Origin: Kineosporia rhizophila
Lineage (GTDB): Bacteria > Actinomycetota > Actinomycetes > Actinomycetales > Kineosporiaceae
Length of the DNA stretch: 64,000 nucleotides
Direction: 5' to 3'
Assembly (NCBI RefSeq): GCF_021277265.1
Contig: NZ_JAJSOH010000009.1
Span: 62,001 to 126,000, forward strand
The stretch's first letter is position 1; each line of letters begins with the position of its first letter. The position numbers and the translations under genes are program-made. Shown piece by piece: positions 33,269 to 41,317 of this stretch. Under the pieces are notes generated by a model. That model had not been told where the DNA came from. It searched no databases and saw nothing but the letters and a program-made list of their open reading frames with translations.

Positions 33269-34042
33269 TCACCATGATCCGAAGCGGACGACGAGGGTGC
33301 TACGGCCGATCTTGATCTGGCTCCCGTCGACGACCTCGGCGGTACTGATCCGCTCGCCGTCGACGAAGGTGCCGTTGGTCGACCCCAGGTCGGCGGCGAC
33401 CAGGCGGTCGCCCTCGACCCGGACCTCGGCGTGCCTCCGGGACACACCGATGTCGTCGACGATCACGTCGGCCTCGGTACCGCGGCCGATCACGGTGACC
33501 GCCGCGGTGATGGGGTACACCCGGCCGTCCACGACCAGAGACGGATGATCCGGCTGCTGGTGGACCGGGGGCTGGTGACCGTAGCCCTCGTACCCCGGCT
33601 GCTCGTAGCCCTGCGGCTGGGGCGCGCGGGAGAGCGCCTGCTGCTGCGGGTGAGCCTGCTGGGGACGGGTGCCACGGGTGGTGGTGCTGCGAACCCGGAA
33701 CAGGCCGGTGTCGAGGTCTTGCGCCTCCTCGAAGCGGACCGAGATCGGCCCGACGAAGGAGTACTCCTGGGTGCCGGCGTGCTCGGCGACCACGTCGCGG
33801 AGCTCGTCGCCGAGCGTGTCCTGCCATTCGCCGAGGCGTGAGTAGTCGCCCTGGCCGAGTTCCACCACGAAGGTGTTCGGCGCGAGCGTGCGGCCACGGG
33901 CGACCACGGTGGCGCGGTCGTCGATCTCGCGGCGCAGAGCGCTGGCGATCTCGACCGGCTGCACCTCACTTCTGAAGGCCTTGGCGAAGGCGCCGTTCAC
34001 GGCGCGTTCGATGCCCTTCTCCATGCGGTCGAACATTCCCAC
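33269..34042 (-). CDS. fhaA: FHA-domain protein FhaA with N-terminal DUF3662
   Basis: A 257-residue cytosolic protein. The DUF3662 domain (1-115; MGMFDRMEKGIERAVNGAFA, QPVEIASALRREIDDRATVV) is followed by a Gln/Pro/Gly-rich linker and a C-terminal FHA domain (about 175-250; VIGRGTEADVIVDDIGVSRR, DLGSTNGTFVDGERI). FhaA binds phosphorylated MurJ/MviN and other PknB substrates in mycobacteria and restrains wall synthesis. GTG at 34042 has the strong GGGAGGAGG upstream. It is the first gene of the seven-gene kinase/wall operon. Confidence 0.94.
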   Translation of the reverse strand: MGMFDRMEKGIERAVNGAFAKAFRSEVQPVEIASALRREIDDRATVVARGRTLAPNTFVVELGQGDYSRLGEWQDTLGDELRDVVAEHAGTQEYSFVGPISVRFEEAQDLDTGLFRVRSTTTRGTRPQQAHPQQQALSRAPQPQGYEQPGYEGYGHQPPVHQQPDHPSLVVDGRVYPITAAVTVIGRGTEADVIVDDIGVSRRHAEVRVEGDRLVAADLGSTNGTFVDGERISTAEVVDGSQIKIGRSTLVVRFGSW

Positions 34043-34366
34043 GGCTACCTCCTCCCGGTCCGGTGAGTGACTGGCGGTCGGGGTAGATCCTGCCGCAGTC
34101 ACTGCGCAGTGCACGACCAGTCCGTATCTCGGCGGCCGCCGCGTCGTTCCCCTACGCCCAACGGGTGAGGGGTGCGCGACGATCCGCGTCATGGAACCGG
34201 TCACCTCCAGCGTATCCGCGAGCCGGTCCAACTCGCGGATGCGACGGGTACCGGAGATCACCACGATTATCCCCAGATGCCCGGCTCCCCCACGACGGCG
34301 GGGGCGGCCGGCTCGTGGGCCGTCCTGAGCGCCCTCCGAACCGTGCTAACGTTCTGCATGCAGCAA
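34043..34366. other. Divergent promoter region, fhaA operon / tRNA-Leu
   Basis: A 324-bp gap that must contain the promoter for the seven-gene minus-strand operon and that of tRNA-Leu. GGATAAT (minus strand, near 34265-34271) is a fair -10 candidate for the operon. GCTAACGT (34345-34352) may be the -10 for the tRNA, starting 15 nt downstream. Neither has a clear TTGACA-like -35. Confidence 0.4.
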
Positions 34367-34450
34367 GCGCGAGTGGCGGAATAGGCAGACGCGCACGGTT
34401 CAGGTCCGTGTGCCCGAAAGGGCATGGGGGTTCAACTCCCCCCTCGCGCA
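34367..34450 (+). tRNA. tRNA-Leu (anticodon CAG)
   Basis: An 84-nt class II tRNA. Acceptor GCGCGAG pairs with CTCGCGC, D-arm GCGGAATAGGCAGACGC, anticodon arm CACGG-TTCAGGT-CCGTG with anticodon CAG, variable arm TGCCCGAAAGGGCA, T-arm GGGGGTTCAACTCCCCC, discriminator A. CCA is not fully encoded (ACCG follows). Its position beside the fhaA operon is conserved in actinobacteria. Confidence 0.97.
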
Positions 34451-34458
34451 CCGCACAT

Positions 34459-34496
34459 CAGAAGGCCCCCGGGAAACCGGGGGCCTTCTGAGTTTT
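34459..34496 (+). terminator. Terminator after tRNA-Leu
   Basis: A perfect 14-bp stem (CAGAAGGCCCCCGG, 34459-34472, with 34477-34490) closed by a GAAA tetraloop and followed by AGTTTTG, 8 nt after the tRNA end. Confidence 0.93.
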
Positions 34497-34576
34497 GTCC
34501 GGTCACGACGAACGCCGGTGTGAGGCGGCACCATCAACGTTACCCACCTCACACCAGGCAAACTCAGCTCACAGCG

Positions 34577-35932
34577 TCACCGCGCTGCGCCGACCGGTCG
34601 GGGCCTCGACGGCACGAACTCCAGCAGCGACTCGACCAGCTCGTCGAGCGCGCCGGCCCGGGCCCCCTTGACCAGCACCACGTCCTCCGGCTCGAGGTTC
34701 GAGCGCAGCCACTGCAGAGCCGCTTCCGGGTCGGGCAGGTGCTCCCCGCCGGCCTCGCGGGCGGTGGGTCCGGCGCCCGGGCCGATCGCCACCACCCGGT
34801 CGATGTCGAAGATCCGGGCCAAAGCACCGATCTGACGGTGGGATTCGGCCGCGTGGGAGCCGAGCTCGTGCATCTCACCGAGCACCGCGACGGTGCGCCC
34901 GGACCGGCCCCGGCCGATCCGCTCCAGACAGGACAGCGCGGCCATCACCGCATCCGGGTTGGAGTTGTACGTGTCGTCGAGCACCAGCAGGCCGTCGGCG
35001 CGGGTGCGGGGCTGCAGGCGGTGCGCGGTGGGGCCGACCTGGCTGAGCCGCTCCGCGACGTCCTCCAGCGCCTCGCCCACGGCCAGCGCCATCGCCGCGG
35101 CTGCGGCCGCGTTCCGGACCTGGTGCTCGCCGCTGCGCAGCAGCCGCACCGGAGCCCACCGCCCCTGGTACCCGAGTTCGAAGGCCGGCCGGCCCAGATC
35201 GTCCATTGTTGTGCGCCTCCAGGTCACCTCGCCCCGTCGCCCGAAGGTGGTCACCGGCGCCACGGTCCGGGGAGCCATGCTCATCACCCGGGGGTCGTCC
35301 CCGTTCAGCACGGCCACCCCGTCTGCTCCGAGCGACTCGATCAGCTCCCCCTTGGCCTGCGCGATCAGCTTCGTCGAGCCGAAGCGGCCCACGTGCGCGC
35401 TGCCCACGTTCAGCACACTCGCCACGTCGGGCGGGGCGATCGTGGTCAGCCAGGACAGGTGCCCCACCGCGCGGGCGCCCATCTCCAGCACCAGCTGATC
35501 CGTGGTCGCACTCACGCCCAGGCAGGTCAGGGGCACTCCGAGCTCGTTGTTCCGATTGCCCGCGGTGGCCACCGCACCCGGCAGGGCGGCGGCCAGGAAG
35601 TCCTTCGTCCCGGTCTTTCCGTGCGAACCGGTCAGAGCGAAAACCCGCGGCCGCACCCGCTGCACCACCCGGCGGGCGAGCAGCGCGAGTGCCACCACCG
35701 GATCGGGGACCACCACCGTCGGTGCGTCGGTGGGGCGGGATCCGAGCACGGCGTGCGCGCCGGCGGCGTAGTCGTGCCCATCCGACTCGGCTCCCTGCAG
35801 AGCCACGAAAAGACCACCGGGAACCGGGTTACGGCTGTCCAGATAGGCGCCGCCGGTCACTTGGACGGTGCGCCGGCCCAGGTTGCCCTGGACCTCACCG
35901 CCACAGGTAAGGGCGATCTCGCCGAGAGTCAT
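34577..35932 (-). CDS. MurF-like UDP-MurNAc-tripeptide--D-Ala-D-X ligase
   Basis: A 451-residue Mur ligase of the MurF type, which adds a D-Ala-D-Ala-like dipeptide to UDP-MurNAc-tripeptide. The N-terminal substrate domain has DSRNPVPGGLFVAL; the ATP site is ALTGSHGKTGTKDFL; NRNNELGVPLT and EMGARAVGHLS follow; the C-terminal signature is LDDTYNSNPDAVMAAL. All catalytic elements look intact. ATG at 35932 was chosen because GAGGA lies 9 nt upstream; ATG 35941 is the alternative. It is divergent from the VanX-like/racemase/ligase operon, so it may be a dedicated paralogue that accepts the modified dipeptide. A second murF in a dcw cluster is expected elsewhere but cannot be seen. Confidence 0.88.
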   Translation of the reverse strand: MTLGEIALTCGGEVQGNLGRRTVQVTGGAYLDSRNPVPGGLFVALQGAESDGHDYAAGAHAVLGSRPTDAPTVVVPDPVVALALLARRVVQRVRPRVFALTGSHGKTGTKDFLAAALPGAVATAGNRNNELGVPLTCLGVSATTDQLVLEMGARAVGHLSWLTTIAPPDVASVLNVGSAHVGRFGSTKLIAQAKGELIESLGADGVAVLNGDDPRVMSMAPRTVAPVTTFGRRGEVTWRRTTMDDLGRPAFELGYQGRWAPVRLLRSGEHQVRNAAAAAAMALAVGEALEDVAERLSQVGPTAHRLQPRTRADGLLVLDDTYNSNPDAVMAALSCLERIGRGRSGRTVAVLGEMHELGSHAAESHRQIGALARIFDIDRVVAIGPGAGPTAREAGGEHLPDPEAALQWLRSNLEPEDVVLVKGARAGALDELVESLLEFVPSRPRPVGAAR

Positions 35933-36057
35933 CGGGATCATTCCTCGACTCTTTCGCGCGAGGGTGGGTCAGCGCGTCATACCTAGGTCTCACTTGCTGT
36001 CCCAATGGGCAGCCCTCTAGTACCTGAGGGGGACGCGATCAATCCGTCCGAACGCCG

Positions 36058-36693
36058 ATGTTGTTCATCGTGACAGTTCTTCTCTCCGACCCCCGGGTGT
36101 CCGCCGTCCCGGTGCGTGAGTCCGGCGAACCCATGGTGCGCCTGTCTCCCGCCTATGGACCGGCTCAGGCCCCGGTGCGCGCGAGTCTGGCCAGTCGGCT
36201 GGCCTCGGCGCAGACCATGCTGCCCCGGGGGCTGCGGCTTCGGGTGGTGGAGGGGCACCGTCCGGTCGGACAGCAGCAGGCCATCATCGACCGCTACAGC
36301 GCCGAGGTGCGGGCCGCTCATCCGGATGCTCCCCCTGAGGCGCTGAAGAGCCTGGTGGCCCGGTTCGTGTCACCGATCGATGTGGCTCCGCACGTCGCCG
36401 GCGCTGCAGTGGACCTGACCATCGTGGACAGCGACGGGCAAGAGCTCGATCTGGGCACCGAGATCGACGCGACCCCCGAGACCTCGAACGGGGCCTGCTA
36501 CTTCGACTCTCCCCTGATCGACGCCGCGGCCCGTTACAACCGCCGCCTCCTGGCCGCCGCGCTCCACTCGGTGGGCCTGGTCAACTACCCCACCGAGTGG
36601 TGGCACTGGTCGTTCGGCGACCGTTACTGGGCCCTGGGAGTCAGCGCCCGGTACGCCGTCTACGGACCGGTGCGGGAGACGAGTGCGGCATGA
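36058..36693 (+). CDS. D-Ala-D-Ala dipeptidase, VanX-like (peptidase M15D)
   Basis: A 211-residue zinc dipeptidase. VanX catalytic features are all readable: the Arg of EGHRPVGQQQA, zinc ligands His and Asp in APHVAGAAVDLTIV (HxxGxAxD), the LDLGTEIDATPETS segment matching VanX LDMGT-FDE, and catalytic Glu plus zinc His in TEWWHWSFGD (ExxH). VanX removes D-Ala-D-Ala so that only a modified dipeptide enters peptidoglycan. There is no signal peptide, so it acts in the cytoplasm. ATG 36058 lacks a Shine-Dalgarno; GTG 36070 is an alternative, and a leaderless transcript is possible. Its stop overlaps the racemase ATG (ATGA). Confidence 0.87.
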   Translation: MLFIVTVLLSDPRVSAVPVRESGEPMVRLSPAYGPAQAPVRASLASRLASAQTMLPRGLRLRVVEGHRPVGQQQAIIDRYSAEVRAAHPDAPPEALKSLVARFVSPIDVAPHVAGAAVDLTIVDSDGQELDLGTEIDATPETSNGACYFDSPLIDAAARYNRRLLAAALHSVGLVNYPTEWWHWSFGDRYWALGVSARYAVYGPVRETSAA

Positions 36694-37826
36694 CTCTTGT
36701 TGATCATGCCCGTTCCCTCCCCCTCGGCGGGGCGGAAACGGGCAAGCCCGAGCTGAGCGTGGACCTGACCGCCGTGGCCGCCAACACCCGGCACTTCCGC
36801 CGGCTGATCGACGGTGAACTGATGGCGGTGGTGAAGGCCGACGGCTTCGGCCACGGTGCCACCCAGGTCGCCCGTACCGCCCTGGTCAACGGAGCCACCC
36901 GGCTGGGCGTGACGAGCCTGGCCGAGGCCCTGGCGTTGCGCGCGGCCGGCATCCGAGCCCCCGTTCTCAGCTGGCTCAACCCGGTCGCCACGGACTGGCG
37001 CCAGGCGGTGGCGGCCGAGGTCGAGGTGGCCGTGCCCAGCCTGCAGCACCTGACTGCGCTGCCTGCGGGCACCGCGGTGCACCTGCACCTGGACTGCGGC
37101 CTGGCCCGCGACGGCGCCGAACCGGCGGTCTGGCCCGCGCCGTGTGCCGCCGCAGCTCAGGCCCAGCACCTTCGGGTGGTGGGAGTGATGGGCCATCTGA
37201 GCAGCGCCGATGTGCCGGCCGACCCGGTGAACGCGGTGCAGCGCGAGCGCTTCGACTGGGGTGTGCAGGTGGCCCGGGCGGCCGGGCTGCAACCCCAGCA
37301 CCTCCACCTGGCCGCTACCGCCGGCACTCTGAACGACCCGCTGAGCCATCACACGATGAGCCGGATCGGGGCCGGACTGTTCGGTATCGACCCGCTGAAC
37401 CGGCTGCGCCCGGCGCTGACCCTGACCGCTCCGCTGGTGAGTGTGCGGCAGGTCGGTGCGGGCACCGGGGTGGGTTACGGCCACGGCTGGGTAGCGCCGG
37501 AAGCGACCGTGCTGGGGCTGATCGCCCTGGGCTATGCGGACGGGCTGCCCCGCGCAGCCTCCGGTCAGGCGCAGGTGCTGGTCGGGGGAAGGCGGCGGGC
37601 GCTGGTCGGCCGGATCTCGATGGACATGGCGGTGATCGACCTCGGCCCAGGCAGTTCGGCGCGGCCGGGAGATCTGGTCACCGTCTTCGGACCGGGCGAG
37701 CAGGGCGAGCCGACGGTGGCCGAATGGGCCTCGTGGGCAGGAACTATCGAGCACGAAGTAGTGACCGGTCTGGGTACCCGGCCGGTTCGTAGGGTGCGGT
37801 CCGCCGGCCCGGGGAGGCAGAGATGA
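36690..37826 (+). CDS. Alanine-racemase-fold PLP enzyme, possible serine racemase (VanT-like)
   Basis: A 378-residue fold-type III PLP racemase. The PLP lysine is in MAVVKADGFGHGA, the second catalytic Tyr in VGYGHGW, and the substrate/PLP loop is RISMDMAVIDLG. The conserved Tyr of the TIxYEV motif (Tyr354 in Geobacillus alanine racemase) is His355 here (GTIEHEVVTG, codon 37752-37754). VanT serine racemases of D-Ser glycopeptide-resistance clusters also replace this Tyr, with Asn. Unlike VanT there is no membrane domain. It overlaps both flanking genes by 4 nt, between the VanX-like gene and the Van-type ligase. Function as alanine versus serine racemase is open. Confidence 0.85.
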   Translation: MTLVDHARSLPLGGAETGKPELSVDLTAVAANTRHFRRLIDGELMAVVKADGFGHGATQVARTALVNGATRLGVTSLAEALALRAAGIRAPVLSWLNPVATDWRQAVAAEVEVAVPSLQHLTALPAGTAVHLHLDCGLARDGAEPAVWPAPCAAAAQAQHLRVVGVMGHLSSADVPADPVNAVQRERFDWGVQVARAAGLQPQHLHLAATAGTLNDPLSHHTMSRIGAGLFGIDPLNRLRPALTLTAPLVSVRQVGAGTGVGYGHGWVAPEATVLGLIALGYADGLPRAASGQAQVLVGGRRRALVGRISMDMAVIDLGPGSSARPGDLVTVFGPGEQGEPTVAEWASWAGTIEHEVVTGLGTRPVRRVRSAGPGRQR

Positions 37827-38770
37827 ACGACAGGATCCGGGTGGCCGTGATCGGCGGCGGGCAGAACTGTGAGCACGAGGTCTCGCTGGCCTCCGCCGCT
37901 GCGGTCGAGAAAGCCCTGAGCAGTGAGGGTTACGAGGTGGTCCGGCTGAGTGTCGACCGGACCGGGGTGTGGCGTGACGAGGAGTGGCGTCCGATCGGCC
38001 TGGCCGGTGCGGTGCGGGTGATCGGGACCTGCGACGTGGTGCTGCCGATGCTGCACGGGGCGCACGGCGAGGACGGGACGCTGGCCGCACTCTGCGAGCT
38101 GGCCCAGGTGCCCTACGTCGGTTCAGGCGTACGGACGGGTGCGGTCGCCATGGACAAATGGGTCACCAAGCTGGTGGCCCAGGCGGTCGGGATCGCGGTT
38201 GCCCCGGGCCTGCTGCTTACCCGGAACACGGCCGCTTCATACGTTTTCAGCCATCCGGTGGTGGTCAAGCCGGTGTCGGCCGGGTCGAGTCACGGGGTGG
38301 CCCTGATCGAGGACGAGGCGGGGCTGGCGAAGGCGCTCGAGGTGGCCTTCGGTCTCGACGACCGGGTGCTGGTGGAGGACCTGATCGCCGGGCGGGAGGT
38401 GGACGTGGCCGTGCTCGGCCGCCCGGACGGCTCCCGGCTGATCGCTCCCGCGCTCGAGATCGTCGTCGGGACCGGGATCTTCGATCTGGAGAGCAAGTAC
38501 GACGGCAGTGCCGACCTGCGGGTGCCGGCCGACCTGACCGGGGCCGAGCGCAAGGCGCTGGAGACGGCCGCGGTGGCGATGTACGACGCGCTCGGCTGTG
38601 CCGGGGTGGCCCGGATCGACTTCTTCCTGACCGCCGACGGGCCGGTGCTCAACGAGGTCAACACCGTGCCCGGCTTCACCGAGCAGTCGCAGGTGCCGAA
38701 GATGTTCGCGGCCGGCGGCACCGGCTACCCGGCCCTGGTCGACCTGCTGGTGCGGGACGCTCTGTCATGA
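37823..38770 (+). CDS. D-alanine--D-X ligase, Van-type ATP-grasp enzyme
   Basis: A 315-residue ATP-grasp ligase joining D-Ala to a second D-amino or hydroxy acid. The N-terminal binding motif GGQNCEHEVSLASA, HGAHGEDGTLAALCEL, ATP-grasp VVKPVSAGSSHGV and the C-terminal metal-binding ARIDFF plus NEVNTVPGFTEQSQVP are present. PGFT is the form seen in VanA, VanB, VanC and VanG, where housekeeping Ddl has PGMT. The omega loop reads IFDLESKYDG, with Tyr rather than the His of the D-lactate-specific VanA type, resembling VanC/VanG D-Ser ligases. It overlaps the racemase gene by 4 nt. Assignment of D-Ser over D-Ala as product remains an inference. Confidence 0.87.
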   Translation: MNDRIRVAVIGGGQNCEHEVSLASAAAVEKALSSEGYEVVRLSVDRTGVWRDEEWRPIGLAGAVRVIGTCDVVLPMLHGAHGEDGTLAALCELAQVPYVGSGVRTGAVAMDKWVTKLVAQAVGIAVAPGLLLTRNTAASYVFSHPVVVKPVSAGSSHGVALIEDEAGLAKALEVAFGLDDRVLVEDLIAGREVDVAVLGRPDGSRLIAPALEIVVGTGIFDLESKYDGSADLRVPADLTGAERKALETAAVAMYDALGCAGVARIDFFLTADGPVLNEVNTVPGFTEQSQVPKMFAAGGTGYPALVDLLVRDALS

Positions 38771-38798
38771 GCTCCACCGCATCGAGGAGGCGGACCCG

Positions 38799-40094
38799 GT
38801 GAACCAGAGCAACATCTCCCAGGACGACCTGCTGCGGCTGCTGCGCGCCTGGTGGCCGGACCTGCTGGCCGGGCTCGTGGTGTTCTTCGCCGGCTTCGCC
38901 GAGACGGTCTTCGTCAGTTACTACATCAGTGGCCGACCGCAGGTCGGGGTGCTGGTCCTGGGCATGGCGGTGGCGGTGGCCCTGGCCCGGCACCACCCCC
39001 TGGTGGCGCTGGGAGTGGTCTGGGTCGTCGGCCTGGTCCAGCTGTCCAGCCAGCTGGACATCATGCTGGTGCAGTTCGCGATCGCGTACATCGCCTTCGC
39101 CACCGCCCGCTGGGGCAGCACGGTGACGCTGTGGGCGAGCCTGGCGTCGGTGCCGGCCGGGGTCCTCGGTGGCCTGGTCTTCATGACCGCCATGGGCCGC
39201 GACTCGATGTCGGTGTTCGCCGGTGGGGTGCCGGTGGAGCTGGCCGCGGAGGCGCTCGGGCTGTCCTGGCCGGTGATGTCGGCCGCGTTCATCCTCACGC
39301 TGCTGCTGGTGCCCTGGCTGATCGGGCTGGCGGTGCGGTTCGGGGTGCGGGCCCACGCCTCCGAGGCCTCGCTGGAGGTGGCCGAGGCCGACACCGCCCG
39401 CGCCCAGCGCGAGACCGAGCAGGCCCGGGAGATCGCCGCGCTGCGGGAGGAACAGGCCCGGCTGGCCTCCGACGTGCACGACGTGGTGGGGCACTCGCTG
39501 GCGGTGATCCTCGCCCAGGCCGAGTCGGCCCAGTTCCTCGACGACGACCCGGTGGTGCTGAAGCAGACCATGGCCACCATCGCCACCTCGGCCCGTTCGT
39601 CCCTGCAGGACATCCGCCAGGTCCTGGCCGGCGCCCAGCAGGCCGCGGCGGCCGCCTCGCCGGGCTCCTACGAGGAACTGATCCAGGGCGTGCGCTCCAG
39701 CGGGCACGAGGTGCAGGCCACCGAGATCGGGCAGTCCCGCCCGCTGCCGCCGGAGCTGGAGGTGGTGGCCCACCGGGTGGTGCAGGAGATGCTGACCAAC
39801 GCGATCCGGCACGGCCGCCGGGACCGCCCGGTCCAGGTCGAACGCCACTGGCCGGAGGGCGCCTGGGGGCAGGATCTACGGATCGAGGTGCGCAACTGGT
39901 CCGGCGGGCCGCTGGGTGACACCGCCGAGATCCCGATCGACCCGGACGGCTCGGGGCCGCGGCGCGGGCAGGGCCTCGAGGGGATGCGTCGCCGGCTGGA
40001 GGCGGTGGGTGGCAAGCTCGACGTCCGTAAGCGTTCCGAGCCGGAAGGACAGGTCTTCACCGTGACCGCGTGGGTGCCCGTGAGCGGAAGATGA
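38799..40094 (+). CDS. Sensor histidine kinase, HisKA_3 (NarL-partner) type
   Basis: A 431-residue membrane kinase. The N-terminal half (about 20-185) has some five to six hydrophobic helices and no large external sensor domain. A coiled coil (about 195-222, EQAREIAALREEQARLASDV) leads into the phosphorylation helix with His in DVHDVVGHSLAVILAQAES. The HATPase has N-box EMLTNAIRHG and G-box GQGLEGMRRRLEAVGG. GTG at 38799 has GAGGAGG upstream and lies 28 nt after the ligase stop. Co-transcription with the VanX-like/racemase/ligase genes suggests it senses wall stress or glycopeptide for this operon, replacing the OmpR-class VanRS pair of known systems. Confidence 0.92.
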   Translation: MNQSNISQDDLLRLLRAWWPDLLAGLVVFFAGFAETVFVSYYISGRPQVGVLVLGMAVAVALARHHPLVALGVVWVVGLVQLSSQLDIMLVQFAIAYIAFATARWGSTVTLWASLASVPAGVLGGLVFMTAMGRDSMSVFAGGVPVELAAEALGLSWPVMSAAFILTLLLVPWLIGLAVRFGVRAHASEASLEVAEADTARAQRETEQAREIAALREEQARLASDVHDVVGHSLAVILAQAESAQFLDDDPVVLKQTMATIATSARSSLQDIRQVLAGAQQAAAAASPGSYEELIQGVRSSGHEVQATEIGQSRPLPPELEVVAHRVVQEMLTNAIRHGRRDRPVQVERHWPEGAWGQDLRIEVRNWSGGPLGDTAEIPIDPDGSGPRRGQGLEGMRRRLEAVGGKLDVRKRSEPEGQVFTVTAWVPVSGR

Positions 40095-40762
40095 GCGAGA
40101 CCGACATCCGTGTGCTGCTGGTCGACGACCAGGAGCTGTTCCGGGCCGGCGTGCAGGTGATCATCAACGCCCAGCCCGGGATGAGCGTGGTCGGCTCGGC
40201 CGGCGACGGCCTGGAGGCCGTCCGGCTGGTCGACGAGCTGGAACCGGACGTGGTCCTGATGGACATCCGGATGCCGGAGATGGACGGGGTGGAGGCCACC
40301 CGGCAGATCTTCCAGCCCGACCGGATGAGCCGACGGTCCCGGCCGGTGCGGGTAATCGTGCTCACCACGTTCAACCTGGACGACCGCGCGGCCCGGGCGA
40401 TCCGTTACGGCGCCAGCGGTTTCCTGCTCAAGGACACCACCCCGCTGATGCTGCGCGACGCCATCCGCACGGTGCACACCGGCAACGCCGTGCTGGCCCC
40501 CAGCGACCTGTCCACGTTGCTGGACAACCAGTTCCAGGAGGCGGTCCCGGTGCCGCCGGCCTACGTCTCGCTCACCGAGAAGGAACGTGAGGTGTTCGAG
40601 GCGGTGGCCCGGGGCCTGTCGAACACCGAGATCGCCGCCCGGGTGTTCGCCAGCGAGTCCACGGTGAAGACCCACGTGGGCTCGATCCTGCGCAAGCTCG
40701 CGCTGCGCGACCGGGTGCAGATCGTGGTGTTCGCCCACCAGCACGGTCTGGTCAGTCTGTAG
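40091..40762 (+). CDS. NarL/FixJ-type response regulator, partner of the preceding kinase
   Basis: A 223-residue regulator overlapping the kinase stop (ATGA at 40091). The receiver has LLVDDQELF, phospho-acceptor Asp in VVLMDIRMPEMDG, Thr in VLTTFN and Lys in FLLKDTT. The C-terminal LuxR helix-turn-helix is LTEKEREVFEAVARGLSNTE with ARVFASESTVKTHVGSIL. It is the last gene of the apparent five-gene operon. Its stop codon is embedded in the terminator stem. Confidence 0.94.
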   Translation: MSETDIRVLLVDDQELFRAGVQVIINAQPGMSVVGSAGDGLEAVRLVDELEPDVVLMDIRMPEMDGVEATRQIFQPDRMSRRSRPVRVIVLTTFNLDDRAARAIRYGASGFLLKDTTPLMLRDAIRTVHTGNAVLAPSDLSTLLDNQFQEAVPVPPAYVSLTEKEREVFEAVARGLSNTEIAARVFASESTVKTHVGSILRKLALRDRVQIVVFAHQHGLVSL

Positions 40763-40795
40763 AGGTCCCGGGCCGCCCGGCCCGGGACCTCTACA
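40758..40795. terminator. Bidirectional 17-bp terminator
   Basis: TGTAGAGGTCCCGGGCC (40758-40774) pairs perfectly with 40779-40795 around a GCCC loop. It closes the Van-like/two-component operon and serves the convergent OsmC gene; the response-regulator stop lies inside the left arm. Confidence 0.92.
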
Positions 40796-40800
40796 GATGC

Positions 40801-41226
40801 TCAGACCAGGGCGGCGTCCAGGCTGATCTCGGCGCTCGCCAGGGCCTTGCCCACCGGGCAGGTGTCCTTGGCCTTGGTGGCCAGGGCGGCGAACCGGTCG
40901 GCGTCCACGCCGGCCAGCTTCACCCGCACGGTCAGGGCGATGGTGATGCGGTTGCCGCCGGCCGGGTCGGCGCCCAGCCGGGCGTCGGCCGAGACGTCGA
41001 TGTGCTCGGCCTCCAGGCCCTCTGCGGCCAGGACACCGGAGAAGTTCATCGCCAGGCAGGACGAGTAGGCCGCGGCGAGCAGTTCCTCGGGGGTGGTGTG
41101 CCCCTTCTGAGCCTGCAGCCGGGTCGGCAGCGAGACCTCGAACGTGCCCAGTTCCGAGGAGTCCAGGGCGACCTGGCCCTTGCCCTTCTGCAGATCGCCG
41201 GTCCAATGAGTGCTGGCGCTGACCAT
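40801..41226 (-). CDS. OsmC-family peroxiredoxin-like protein
   Basis: A 141-residue OsmC/Ohr-fold protein that reduces organic hydroperoxides through two Cys residues. Both are present, in AYSSCLAMNFSG and DTCPVGKALAS. LQAQKGHTTPEELLAAAYSS is typical of the OsmC rather than the Ohr subgroup. ATG at 41226 has GGGAG 9 nt upstream; the longer frame belongs to antisense sequence of the next gene. A second member of the superfamily (Ohr type) is at 58432-58863. Confidence 0.93.
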   Translation of the reverse strand: MVSASTHWTGDLQKGKGQVALDSSELGTFEVSLPTRLQAQKGHTTPEELLAAAYSSCLAMNFSGVLAAEGLEAEHIDVSADARLGADPAGGNRITIALTVRVKLAGVDADRFAALATKAKDTCPVGKALASAEISLDAALV

Positions 41227-41317
41227 TGCTTCGAGCTCCCTGTTGCTTCGGGGGTGGGACAGTCCGGGTGGTGCACCCGGGCCGGAGACAGTTTGAGGCC
41301 GGCCGGGTCCGACGTCA

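Noticed and set aside
37823-38770. VanA-type D-Ala-D-lactate ligase with a vanHAX operon
   Set aside because: The His-containing VanA omega loop is absent and no VanH-like dehydrogenase is present in the window.
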